A program made the position numbers and the translations under genes. The notes beneath the pieces are model-generated. The model searched no databases, was not told the DNA's origin, and saw nothing but the letters and a program-made list of their open reading frames with translations. Shown in pieces: positions 17,208 through 23,890 of a DNA stretch of 23,890 nt (its first letter is position 1; each line of letters opens with the position of its first letter). Where the stretch lies: positions 1-23,890 of IMG/VR virus record IMGVR_UViG_3300033143_002124. The stretch is one strand, 5' to 3'. Origin of the DNA: a virus.

Positions 17208-18865
17208 GACCACAAACATATACTAAAGGTAATACAGTTGAGAAGCATATTAATACTGCTTATGATATCGTTAAAGAAGTAGCTGATAATATAGACTCTA
17301 TTCTAAAAGTGTCAGATGATGCTGCATTAGCAGATTTAGCAGTAGTTGCTGCAGATATTGTTAATGTTAACTTAGTTGGCACTGATATAGCTAATGGTAA
17401 GATTGATGCAGCTATTGAAGCAGTATTCCTTACTGCTTTAAATGTTCTTGCAACTAACGCTGATGTTGCTATTACCAACGCAGATGTAGTGCAAACTGCT
17501 CTAGATGTTATTTCCACAGGTGCGGATAGTATACAAACTGCATTAGATGTCATCATAACTAACGCAGATGTGGTTCTGACTAATGCTGATGTAGTATCTA
17601 CAAATAATGATGTAGGTTTAACTAATGCAGATGTTTTAATTACTAATAATGATGTTGTATTAACATCTGCTGATGTTAATACAACCAATGCCGATGTAGT
17701 TACAACTAACGCTGATGCAGTAACAACTAATGGCGATGTAATTACAACTGCTGCAAGTGTGGTAGAAGCAGATCATTGGGCGAATTACCCAGAGAACACT
17801 TTGGTACCTGAAGGTAATCTAAGTGATGAGTATTCCGCCTTTCATTGGATGAAGAAAGCCCAAGCTATTGCTGTAGGTGCTCTAACATATCAAGGTGATT
17901 GGGATGCCTCAGGTAGTGTATATCCAGGTGCACCTGAACTCGGATTCTTCTACAAAATAAGTGTCGCAGGTACTATTAGTGGTACCAATTTTGCTATTAG
18001 TGATTCTATTATATATAATGGCACTGATTGGGATAAGCTTGATAATACAGAACAAGTAACAAGTGTTGCTGGGTTAATTGGTAGTATTACAGCATCAGCA
18101 TTAAGAACGGCTCTTAATGTAGAAGATGGGGCAACAGCGGATCAATCGGCTGCTGAAGTTAAAACGCTTTTGAGTGATGTTATAACTTTTGATGGTTCTA
18201 ATAATGCGTCTTTTGTTGGTGATGTTAGCCTCGATGATAACAAACACCTGTATTTAGGTGCTGGCAACGACCTTGATATATTCCACGACGGTACCAATGG
18301 TAGGTTTTATAATGCCACCGGTGACATGCTATTTATTGAACAGGTTAATAGTGGAACAATTGCCCACCGAATATATAACGCCGGTGGTGCATCTCATTAC
18401 GCCATGATAATGGGTGGAGCTGTAACAAAAGTCGCTCTTTATTATGATAATGCTTTACAATTAACCACCGCGTCTGGCGGTGCTATTTTAAATGCGTCGC
18501 CGGCTACAAGCGACGACTCGCTTAAGATACCGACAACTGCTTTTGTTAAAAATGTTACAGGTGGACTTAATACAAAAGTTATTGACATCGGTGACTGGGA
18601 CATGGACGCTGACACGTTTGCACAGGTCGCACACGGTTTAACGTTATCAAAAATACGAAGTATTTCCGCTTTGATTCGTCGCGATGATGATTTATTCCGC
18701 TATGACTTCATGGCTTTTAATAGTAGCGGAACAGGTGCTCATTATATAAACGCTTCAAGCACAAATGTAAGTTTGTTTCGTCATACGTCTGGCACGTTCG
18801 ACTCGACAAATTATAATGCGACTGCGTTCAATCGTGGTTGGATAACCATTCAGTATATAGATTAA
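17198..18865 (+). CDS. Tail fibre protein with heptad repeats
   Basis: A 555-residue fibre. The N-terminus is a probable virion-attachment part. Residues about 85-185 are a run of 7-residue repeats of type xTNADVV (VVLTNADVVSTNNDVGLTNA and so on), a pattern for a trimeric coiled coil or stalk, and encoded by near-identical 21-base units. Residues 187-300 (HWANYPENTLVPEGNLSDEY and GDWDASGSVYPG) form a knob. The C-terminal part has NDLDIFHDGTNGRFYN and a terminal receptor-type domain. It should bind the host surface. The DNA from about 18240 onward uses more C and G in third positions than before, so the tip may have been exchanged with another phage. Confidence 0.88.
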   Translation: MALRPQTYTKGNTVEKHINTAYDIVKEVADNIDSILKVSDDAALADLAVVAADIVNVNLVGTDIANGKIDAAIEAVFLTALNVLATNADVAITNADVVQTALDVISTGADSIQTALDVIITNADVVLTNADVVSTNNDVGLTNADVLITNNDVVLTSADVNTTNADVVTTNADAVTTNGDVITTAASVVEADHWANYPENTLVPEGNLSDEYSAFHWMKKAQAIAVGALTYQGDWDASGSVYPGAPELGFFYKISVAGTISGTNFAISDSIIYNGTDWDKLDNTEQVTSVAGLIGSITASALRTALNVEDGATADQSAAEVKTLLSDVITFDGSNNASFVGDVSLDDNKHLYLGAGNDLDIFHDGTNGRFYNATGDMLFIEQVNSGTIAHRIYNAGGASHYAMIMGGAVTKVALYYDNALQLTTASGGAILNASPATSDDSLKIPTTAFVKNVTGGLNTKVIDIGDWDMDADTFAQVAHGLTLSKIRSISALIRRDDDLFRYDFMAFNSSGTGAHYINASSTNVSLFRHTSGTFDSTNYNATAFNRGWITIQYID

Positions 18866-18904
18866 TGATATACCGAGAACATTAAGTGAGATTCTAGGCT
18901 AATA

Positions 18905-19381
18905 ATGGTACAAACATATTTAAGTCATGGCGAAGGGAATCAAATCCCTAAAGCTATAATTATTCACGCTATGGGGGAGTTTATTGGCGGAGTGGGGTGG
19001 GAGAAGCATGCAGTACAATTTTTAGCTGGAGTTGGTTTGTCCGCCCATGCTATAATAGCTCCAGATGGTGAAAACTACCGGTGTCGTAAAGATACCCAGG
19101 GGGCTTACCATGCTTTAGGTCACAATACTAACACTTTAGGGCTAGAGTTTCTTGTAGCTGGAGTACACACATACGGTACATTTATTGATACTATACGTAC
19201 TTCATACATAACAGCACAACAGTATGAAGTAGGCGTAGAGCAAGTTAGATATTGGATTAAACACTGGGGTATTACCGAAGTCTTACGCCATAGTGATATC
19301 TCGCCAGAACGTAAAGTAGATCCAGGAGAAGGATTTCCCTGGACAATGTTTTTAAGGGATATAGGTATAACGAATGAGTGA
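18905..19381 (+). CDS. Endolysin, N-acetylmuramoyl-L-alanine amidase (T7 lysozyme type)
   Basis: A 158-residue protein of the amidase-2 family. H21 in AIIIHAMGE, H129 in LRHSDISPERK and D139 in VDPG are the zinc ligands, with D in place of the Cys of T7 lysozyme, as in other family members. K137 matches the catalytic Lys of T7. The middle has HAIIAPDGENYRCRKDTQGA and GHNTNTLGLEF, usual for the family. It cuts the amide bond between MurNAc and the peptide in the cell wall. T7 lysozyme also inhibits T7 RNA polymerase; whether this one touches the phage polymerase is open. It is followed by holin-like genes. Confidence 0.9.
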   Translation: MVQTYLSHGEGNQIPKAIIIHAMGEFIGGVGWEKHAVQFLAGVGLSAHAIIAPDGENYRCRKDTQGAYHALGHNTNTLGLEFLVAGVHTYGTFIDTIRTSYITAQQYEVGVEQVRYWIKHWGITEVLRHSDISPERKVDPGEGFPWTMFLRDIGITNE

Positions 19382-19676
19382 TGTAATAATGACCCCAGAT
19401 GATGTAACGAAGATACATGTATCCTTAGCTAAGATAGAGACTCTACAAGCAGTCTCTAATAAAGAGTTTGAGGACCATAAGAAAGAAGATCGAATACACT
19501 TTGACCGTATCTATGATACGCTAGAAGATTATGTAGTAACGATGAGTGAAAATACAACAGCACTAAAAGTATTTGAAACTAAAGTATTGGCTTGGGTTAC
19601 AGGTATATCTGTAGCTGGTATTGCGCTCTCATCTGTAATAAACTGGTATTTAAAGGTTTTAGTAGTAGCAGTATAG
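19374..19676 (+). CDS. Coiled-coil membrane protein, lysis-associated
   Basis: A 100-residue protein with a charged helical part (residues 10-68, DVTKIHVSLAKIETLQAVSN and FEDHKKEDRIHFDRIYDTLE) and one C-terminal membrane span (71-99, VLAWVTGISVAGIALSSVIN). This plan is like XhlA-type hemolysin/holin accessory proteins. It overlaps the amidase gene by 8 bases and lies upstream of the two-span holin candidate, so a role in holin function or lysis timing is likely. Confidence 0.78.
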   Translation: MSDVIMTPDDVTKIHVSLAKIETLQAVSNKEFEDHKKEDRIHFDRIYDTLEDYVVTMSENTTALKVFETKVLAWVTGISVAGIALSSVINWYLKVLVVAV

Positions 19677-19716
19677 CTAAATTAGTGTGTGTTCTAATTA
19701 TACTTTAGGAGATAAA

Positions 19717-19920
19717 ATGAAACAAGAAATTAAAGGGGCTGTTAAGTCCAAAACTATCTGGTTTAATACCATCGTAGGTATGTTGTTAGCAGCAGAACCT
19801 GCTTTAAGCCTATTACAACCTTTATTAGGTGCCAGTACTTATGGTATTGTATCATTCATCCTTATTGTGGGTAATGTTGGACTTCGTGCAATCACAACAA
19901 AAGCTCTAGCAAGTAAATAA
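19717..19920 (+). CDS. Holin candidate, two membrane spans
   Basis: A 67-residue protein starting MKQEIKGAVKSKTIWFNTIV. Spans lie at about residues 13-32 (IWFNTIVGMLLAAEPALSLL) and 42-59 (YGIVSFILIVGNVGLRAI), and it ends in a short basic tail (TKALASK). This is the class II holin plan, and the KSKTIWFN start is common in phage holin-like proteins. A longer frame starts at 19687, but TAGGAGATAAA before the ATG at 19717 decides. It lies between the coiled-coil membrane gene and the spike genes. Confidence 0.8.
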   Translation: MKQEIKGAVKSKTIWFNTIVGMLLAAEPALSLLQPLLGASTYGIVSFILIVGNVGLRAITTKALASK

Positions 19921-19944
19921 ATTTAAAATCCAAGAGAGGATACT

Positions 19945-20265
19945 ATGTTACAAAAAATATTAGACGCAGCAACAGATACAACCCCAGGTAAAATTGTTAC
20001 AGAGGCTGATAATGGAAATAATAGTAAAACATTTAATCAAGCTACTACCTTCCAGATTAATACTACAGGAGTCCCTACTGCACTTACCGTAAGTATTAAG
20101 GCATCAATTGATGGAGAAAATTTCCATGAAATTATTCTTCATGATGTAATTGCAGATGGCAATATTTTTCATTTAGGGGATCGCCCAGTGACTAGTATCC
20201 AGGCTAATATTGCTTCAATATCTGGTGGCACTACGCCGAGTGTGACTCTGTTTATAGGTAATTAA
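19945..20265 (+). CDS. Small beta-rich virion or fibre-associated protein
   Basis: A 106-residue protein with strands throughout: TFQINTTGVPTALTVSIKAS, IDGENFHEIILHDVIADGNI, and a terminal Ig-like end TPSVTLFIGN. The pattern resembles small beta-sandwich proteins found with phage tails. It has AGAGAGGATACT before its ATG and stops 2 bases before the spike gene, so it is likely made with the spike and may adapt or decorate it. No catalytic motif. Assignment is by composition and place. Confidence 0.72.
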   Translation: MLQKILDAATDTTPGKIVTEADNGNNSKTFNQATTFQINTTGVPTALTVSIKASIDGENFHEIILHDVIADGNIFHLGDRPVTSIQANIASISGGTTPSVTLFIGN

Positions 20266-20267
20266 AA

Positions 20268-22088
20268 ATGTCTACCTCTCCTATATATTACTTTAGAGAC
20301 ACGAAAACCGGTGCCGATGTTAATGCAACTGCTGGTGATGATACTAATAGTGGATTAACTGACGCCAACGCTTTCCAGACTTATGGTAAATTAGTCTCTT
20401 TACACGGGTCTGCTCCCGCAGGGACTCAGTTCTTAATGGCTAGGGGCGGAGGGTTTACTACAGCAGCAGGTTGGACTATTAGAAATGATAACGGTGTTAC
20501 AACCTTATCAGGAATAACTCGATCAGGGACTACTGCTACAGCAACCGCTACTAATACACATAATCTAGAAGTTGGAGACACAACAACTATTACTGGTTGC
20601 GATCAATCTGATTATAATATATCGGCTACTCTGACTGCGGCAACAACAACAACCTTTGAATTTACTGTCGCCGGATCTCCAACAACACCGGCCACCACCT
20701 CTGATAAGATGCGTTTTACTGGTAGCGGTATTTATTTAGATCATTATACGTCTACAGAATACACGCAAGCTGTTGATGCGAAACCCTATGTTTCTGTTGC
20801 TTTGGACTCTGATTTCTTAAAAATTAGTGGTTCAGCGGTTAATCAGGAAGGTTATTATTTCAAAAATACCAGTTATAAGTATGATGGTACTTTAGGCGCG
20901 TCTGCTGATTTCCTTTTTTTATATCAGGAAGAAAAAGATACCGTTGTTTTTGATGGGGTGACTATCGATGGTTGGCGTGTAGGTATCGGCGTTAATTCTA
21001 CCGCTGGAGTATCTTCTAATGTACAGGTTTTGAATTGCGACATTAAAAATAACTACCAGCAAGGTATATTAGCTTCGTCTACTGGATTATTGATAGACAA
21101 TAACACAATCACTAATAACGGTCATAATAACGCTACAGGTGGTAGTGCTTTACTCCATAATATTTATATTACAGGCGGGAGCGATGTAATTATTAGAAAT
21201 AATACATTGTATCAGTCCGCCCTTAATTCAGGCACTCCAAGAGGAACATCTCTCGTCGGACACACTAGCATTACTAACATGGATATTTACGATAACTATA
21301 TCTATGAAGATGTTGCTGGTGATGCAACAGGCAATGGTGCGTGGGGGATAAGTATTAATACTGGTCATGCCGCTGTAGAGACATTTACTAACATAAATAT
21401 TTATAGAAATAAAATTGAGAATGTTGGCAATGTTGCCATAAATGCTTCTGCATGGGATGGAGGAGTAATAGAAAATAATATCATTATACAGAATCAAACT
21501 GCCTTCACTTCAAAAGGGATAAGCTGTACCGATGAAACAGTTGGCACTGGGAATGGGCCTAACACTGATATCAACATACGGAATAATTCTATATACGGCA
21601 ATATCCGAATAGGTATAGAAGCCTCAGAAGGTACAGGATTTAATATCGTTTCAAATTCTGTTCATTCGACAACAACTGGCGTATTTTCTCTATTGGATGT
21701 ACCGCTTTCTATTACAGATACCACGAACTATGACGTTATAGATAATAACGTAGCTTATGCCCCAAGCGCGTCTTCTGTTGATTATGAACTAACAACAACA
21801 GGGGCTTTATCAGCGTGGCAAACAGCCTCAGTATTTAGTGATAACGATCAGGTTTCTGATCCGCTTTATACAGACGCGGCAAATGAAGATCTAACCATAG
21901 GATCTGGATCACCTTGCGTCGATAATGGGCATGCAACTTTATCCGCAGCAGGGGACTATCTAGAAGTTACTCGTGGGGCTTCTCCCGATATTGGAGCCTA
22001 TGAGTATATTTCAGTGCTGGTTACATCATGGATATCTAAATTATATGGTATTACTAATTCACTTTATGGGTCAAACCTTTATGTGTAA
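20268..22088 (+). CDS. Tailspike with right-handed parallel beta-helix
   Basis: A 606-residue protein. Residues 1-70 (YYFRDTKTGADVNATAGDDT) are a cap and 76-150 hold an inserted beta domain (SGTTATATATNTHNLEVGDT). Residues about 200-480 are short repeated strands with Asn ladders (VQVLNCDIKNNYQQGILAS; LLIDNNTITNNG; VIIRNNTLYQ; INIRNNSIYGN), the mark of a parallel beta-helix as in pectate lyases and tailspikes. The C-terminus (DIGAYEY, then about 20 more residues) closes it. It probably binds or cuts host surface polysaccharide; the active site cannot be named. It stands inside the lysis gene set, between holin and spanins. Confidence 0.87.
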   Translation: MSTSPIYYFRDTKTGADVNATAGDDTNSGLTDANAFQTYGKLVSLHGSAPAGTQFLMARGGGFTTAAGWTIRNDNGVTTLSGITRSGTTATATATNTHNLEVGDTTTITGCDQSDYNISATLTAATTTTFEFTVAGSPTTPATTSDKMRFTGSGIYLDHYTSTEYTQAVDAKPYVSVALDSDFLKISGSAVNQEGYYFKNTSYKYDGTLGASADFLFLYQEEKDTVVFDGVTIDGWRVGIGVNSTAGVSSNVQVLNCDIKNNYQQGILASSTGLLIDNNTITNNGHNNATGGSALLHNIYITGGSDVIIRNNTLYQSALNSGTPRGTSLVGHTSITNMDIYDNYIYEDVAGDATGNGAWGISINTGHAAVETFTNINIYRNKIENVGNVAINASAWDGGVIENNIIIQNQTAFTSKGISCTDETVGTGNGPNTDINIRNNSIYGNIRIGIEASEGTGFNIVSNSVHSTTTGVFSLLDVPLSITDTTNYDVIDNNVAYAPSASSVDYELTTTGALSAWQTASVFSDNDQVSDPLYTDAANEDLTIGSGSPCVDNGHATLSAAGDYLEVTRGASPDIGAYEYISVLVTSWISKLYGITNSLYGSNLYV

Positions 22089-22109
22089 CTTTACAAAGAA
22101 GGAGTTATT

Positions 22110-22346
22110 ATGAGCATACCAGGCATAAGTACATTGAAGACTTGGGGTTTAGCTGCCCTGGGTTTCGCCTTGGCTGTTGTATACGCTATGTTCCAAGTAC
22201 AAGTTGCTGGAAGAGCTAAGGACAAGCTTGCACTGGAGGTTGAAAACCGGAAGGTGCAAGCTCAGGCCATTAAAGAAATTAACAAAGGACTTAATAATGA
22301 AATTAAAACTCAAAGCGCTCCTATTGACCCTAACTATTTTTCTTAG
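22110..22346 (+). CDS. Inner-membrane spanin (Rz-like)
   Basis: A 78-residue protein with one N-terminal span (residues 12-30, WGLAALGFALAVVYAMFQV) and a charged helical periplasmic part (AKDKLALEVENRKVQAQAIK). This is the plan of an i-spanin that joins the inner membrane to an outer-membrane lipoprotein and fuses both membranes at the last step of lysis. The last 50 bases overlap the start of the Rz1-like gene in another frame, as in lambda. It starts after AAGGAGTTATT. It is short for Rz, but long enough for the nested type. Confidence 0.85.
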   Translation: MSIPGISTLKTWGLAALGFALAVVYAMFQVQVAGRAKDKLALEVENRKVQAQAIKEINKGLNNEIKTQSAPIDPNYFS

Positions 22347-22596
22347 TGGGTGTGGGACTACTTATATAACAAATCCTTTACCTTATCCGGACCCATTAGT
22401 TATCCCGGCTAATCTTAAGATATTAGATAGTGAGTGGGGTTGTTTGGCTCCGAGAGTAATAGATCCAGTTAATGAAGCTTTACGTAGATCTAAGTGTAAG
22501 GCGTTCATTAAGTTACAGCGTCGCTCTGCGCTGAAGAGTGAACGTAATAACACTTTAATGGGTATAATTAAGTCTACTCATAATGTAGAGAAGTAG
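22297..22596 (+). CDS. Outer-membrane lipoprotein spanin (Rz1-like)
   Basis: A 99-residue lipoprotein starting MKLKLKALLLTLTIFLSGCG, with lipobox LSGC and lipidated C19. A Pro-rich part (NPLPYPDPLVIPANLK) follows, usual for o-spanins, then a basic tail. It begins inside the i-spanin gene in a different frame. The frame is open further upstream (to 22177), but only the ATG at 22297 gives the signal sequence. The two proteins should bind in the periplasm. It is longer than lambda Rz1 and has two further cysteines (WGCL, SKCK). Confidence 0.87.
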   Translation: MKLKLKALLLTLTIFLSGCGTTYITNPLPYPDPLVIPANLKILDSEWGCLAPRVIDPVNEALRRSKCKAFIKLQRRSALKSERNNTLMGIIKSTHNVEK

Positions 22597-22616
22597 AGCT
22601 ACTATTGACTAATACC

Positions 22617-22841
22617 ATGAAATACGCGTATAATCGTTCTATCGGAGGGTATGTAGTTACATTCCCGGTAGGGCCTACGCCTAAAGAGTTACACAGAATG
22701 TTTTTCGAGCTCTATGATACTGTATTTAAAGGTCGTAGGGTTTTTAGTGCAGGTAGTCCCCATATCTTTGGCCGCCACTGCAAATTCCATAAAAGATTAG
22801 GAAATAAGGTAATATATGAGTTCATTCGATCCAAAAGATAA
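22617..22841 (+). CDS. Hypothetical basic protein
   Basis: A 74-residue protein from the ATG at 22617 (MKYAYNRSIGGYVVTFPVGP); a TTG at 22605 would add four residues. It is rich in Arg, Lys and aromatic residues (KELHRMFFELYDTVFKGRRV, GRHCKFHKRLGNKV), so a small basic alpha/beta domain. The ribosome binding site is weak (AGAG). Its end overlaps the portal gene by 26 bases, which suggests translational coupling. No family recognised. Confidence 0.68.
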   Translation: MKYAYNRSIGGYVVTFPVGPTPKELHRMFFELYDTVFKGRRVFSAGSPHIFGRHCKFHKRLGNKVIYEFIRSKR

Positions 22842-23890
22842 AGAAGATTTACGCATTTTTGAAGAAAATGTAGTCGATGTAGCTGAATCTACTCCTTTCC
22901 AAAAATGGGCAAAAGAGCCCACTGTTGCTGACTTAAAGCAAGATTTAGAAGATGCTAAACAAGCTCACGATACTCATGTTAATAAAGTAGGTAGTTGGCT
23001 CGATAACTTAAATGTTACAGGTGCTGCTAAGATTAAAAAGCGTGCTGGTAGATCTTCATATGTTCCTAAGGTTATTCGTAAACAAGCTGAATGGCGTTAT
23101 GCCGCTCTAAGTGAACCTTTTCTAAGCACAGAAGACTTATTTAATACTGCACCGGTTACCTTTGAGGACCGCACCTCTGCCAGACAGAATGGATTGGTTT
23201 TAAATAGTCAATTCAACCATAAGATTAAAAAGATTAAATTTATTGATGAGTACGTACGTGCTGCAGTTGATGAGGGTACAGTAATTTGCCGTTTAGGTTG
23301 GGATTTCCAGGAAGAGGAAGTCACTACTAATGAACCAGTATATGAATATCGTCTAACTGAAAGCTTAGCTATTGTACAAAAGTTTCAACAAAACCATCAG
23401 ATGATGACCCAGGCTCCGGAAGAGTTCAAGAAATTGACTCCTGCTGACCAGGAACTACATGAAAAAGGTATGGAAATGGGAGGCGCTGTAGAGCGTGTCC
23501 GTACTGGAACTAAAGAAGTAACAAAATTGGTTACACTTAAGAATGATCCGACTGTTGAAGTATGTGATTATCGTAATGTAACTATTGATCCATCGTGCCA
23601 GGGTGATTTAGATAAGGCACAATTTGTTATTTACAGTTATGAGTCCTCTCTTGCAGAATTGAAAGCTGTAGGTAAGTTTAAGAACTTAGATAAGATTATG
23701 GTTGAAACTTCATCTACACTAAACGAACCTGAAGTAGCTCCTAATAGTAAAGTTGATGAGAATTTTAATTTCAGTCATAAAGCGCGTAAGCGTTTCGTAG
23801 TTAAGGAATATTGGGGATACAGGGATGTAGAGGGTGATGGTAATCTACAAGCTATTGTAGCTACTTGGGCCGGAAATGTTATGATCCAAA
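22816..23890 (+). CDS. Portal protein, N4 gp59-like (partial)
   Basis: 358 codons are visible and the gene runs on past the right edge. It starts after AAATAAGGTAATAT with MSSFDPKDKEDLRIFEENVV. The parts YVPKVIRKQAEWRYAALSEP and FLSTEDLFNTAPVTFEDRTS, then ARQNGLVLNSQFNH and DYRNVTIDPSCQGDLDKAQF, are typical of the long portal proteins of N4-like phages (N4 gp59, about 760 residues). Portals form a 12-fold ring through which the terminase pumps DNA. It overlaps the preceding gene by 26 bases. The full size cannot be checked here. Confidence 0.88.
   Translation, partial: MSSFDPKDKEDLRIFEENVVDVAESTPFQKWAKEPTVADLKQDLEDAKQAHDTHVNKVGSWLDNLNVTGAAKIKKRAGRSSYVPKVIRKQAEWRYAALSEPFLSTEDLFNTAPVTFEDRTSARQNGLVLNSQFNHKIKKIKFIDEYVRAAVDEGTVICRLGWDFQEEEVTTNEPVYEYRLTESLAIVQKFQQNHQMMTQAPEEFKKLTPADQELHEKGMEMGGAVERVRTGTKEVTKLVTLKNDPTVEVCDYRNVTIDPSCQGDLDKAQFVIYSYESSLAELKAVGKFKNLDKIMVETSSTLNEPEVAPNSKVDENFNFSHKARKRFVVKEYWGYRDVEGDGNLQAIVATWAGNVMIQ

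Noticed and set aside
17260-17688. Minus-strand frame of 142 codons within the fibre gene
   Set aside because: It is the antisense image of the TNADVV repeats; no start signal and the repeats explain its openness.

Overview
The window looks like a piece of a strictly lytic, N4-like podovirus (Schitoviridae type). Four things support this. A T7-type single-subunit RNA polymerase is split over two adjacent genes, as in the N4 RNAPII heterodimer. A 535-residue large terminase has the N4 gp68 layout and is flanked by gp69-like and gp67-like genes. A long portal gene of the N4 gp59 kind begins near the right edge. Everything transcribed leftward (early/middle) and everything transcribed rightward (late) diverges from one AT-rich intergenic region. 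The low GC content, the heptad-repeat tail fibre and the fibre domain types suggest a marine gammaproteobacterial host, but the host cannot be read from this sequence.

Layout. Positions 1-9549 are on the minus strand: about 20 very small genes (38-143 residues), many of them membrane or exported proteins, nearly all with a GGAG-type ribosome binding site and many overlapping by 1-11 bases. They lead to a gp14-like gene, an intrinsic terminator, the split polymerase, a second terminator, and a few further small genes. Six of these small genes (5194-5310, 7318-7479, 7482-7649, 7800-7973, 8989-9114 and the edge gene 1-270) come from my own translation. Positions 9550-9980 are a gene-free divergent region, probably around the joined genome ends. 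Positions 9981-12865 (plus) hold small genes, an SPFH/band-7 protein, an acidic protein, a metallophosphoesterase and a membrane protein. Four tRNAs (Pro, Ile, Gln, Tyr) follow at 13087-13418. Positions 13433-23890 are late genes: packaging (gp69-like, terminase), a gp67-like protein, tail fibre, amidase, holin-like proteins, a beta-helix tailspike, spanins and the portal.

Regulation. Five copies of a 33-35 bp element lie in minus-strand intergenic gaps (9627, 8738, 7114, 4445 and 4033, reading leftward). They are the best candidates for phage-polymerase promoters. One of them reads into about 375 bases with no gene but many hairpins (4036-4410), which I propose as a structured noncoding RNA. 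On the plus strand a good sigma70-type promoter (14055-14084) precedes the packaging genes, in line with N4 late transcription by host polymerase.

Most small-gene functions are unknown. Family names rest on motifs, length and gene order read by eye, not on database searches.
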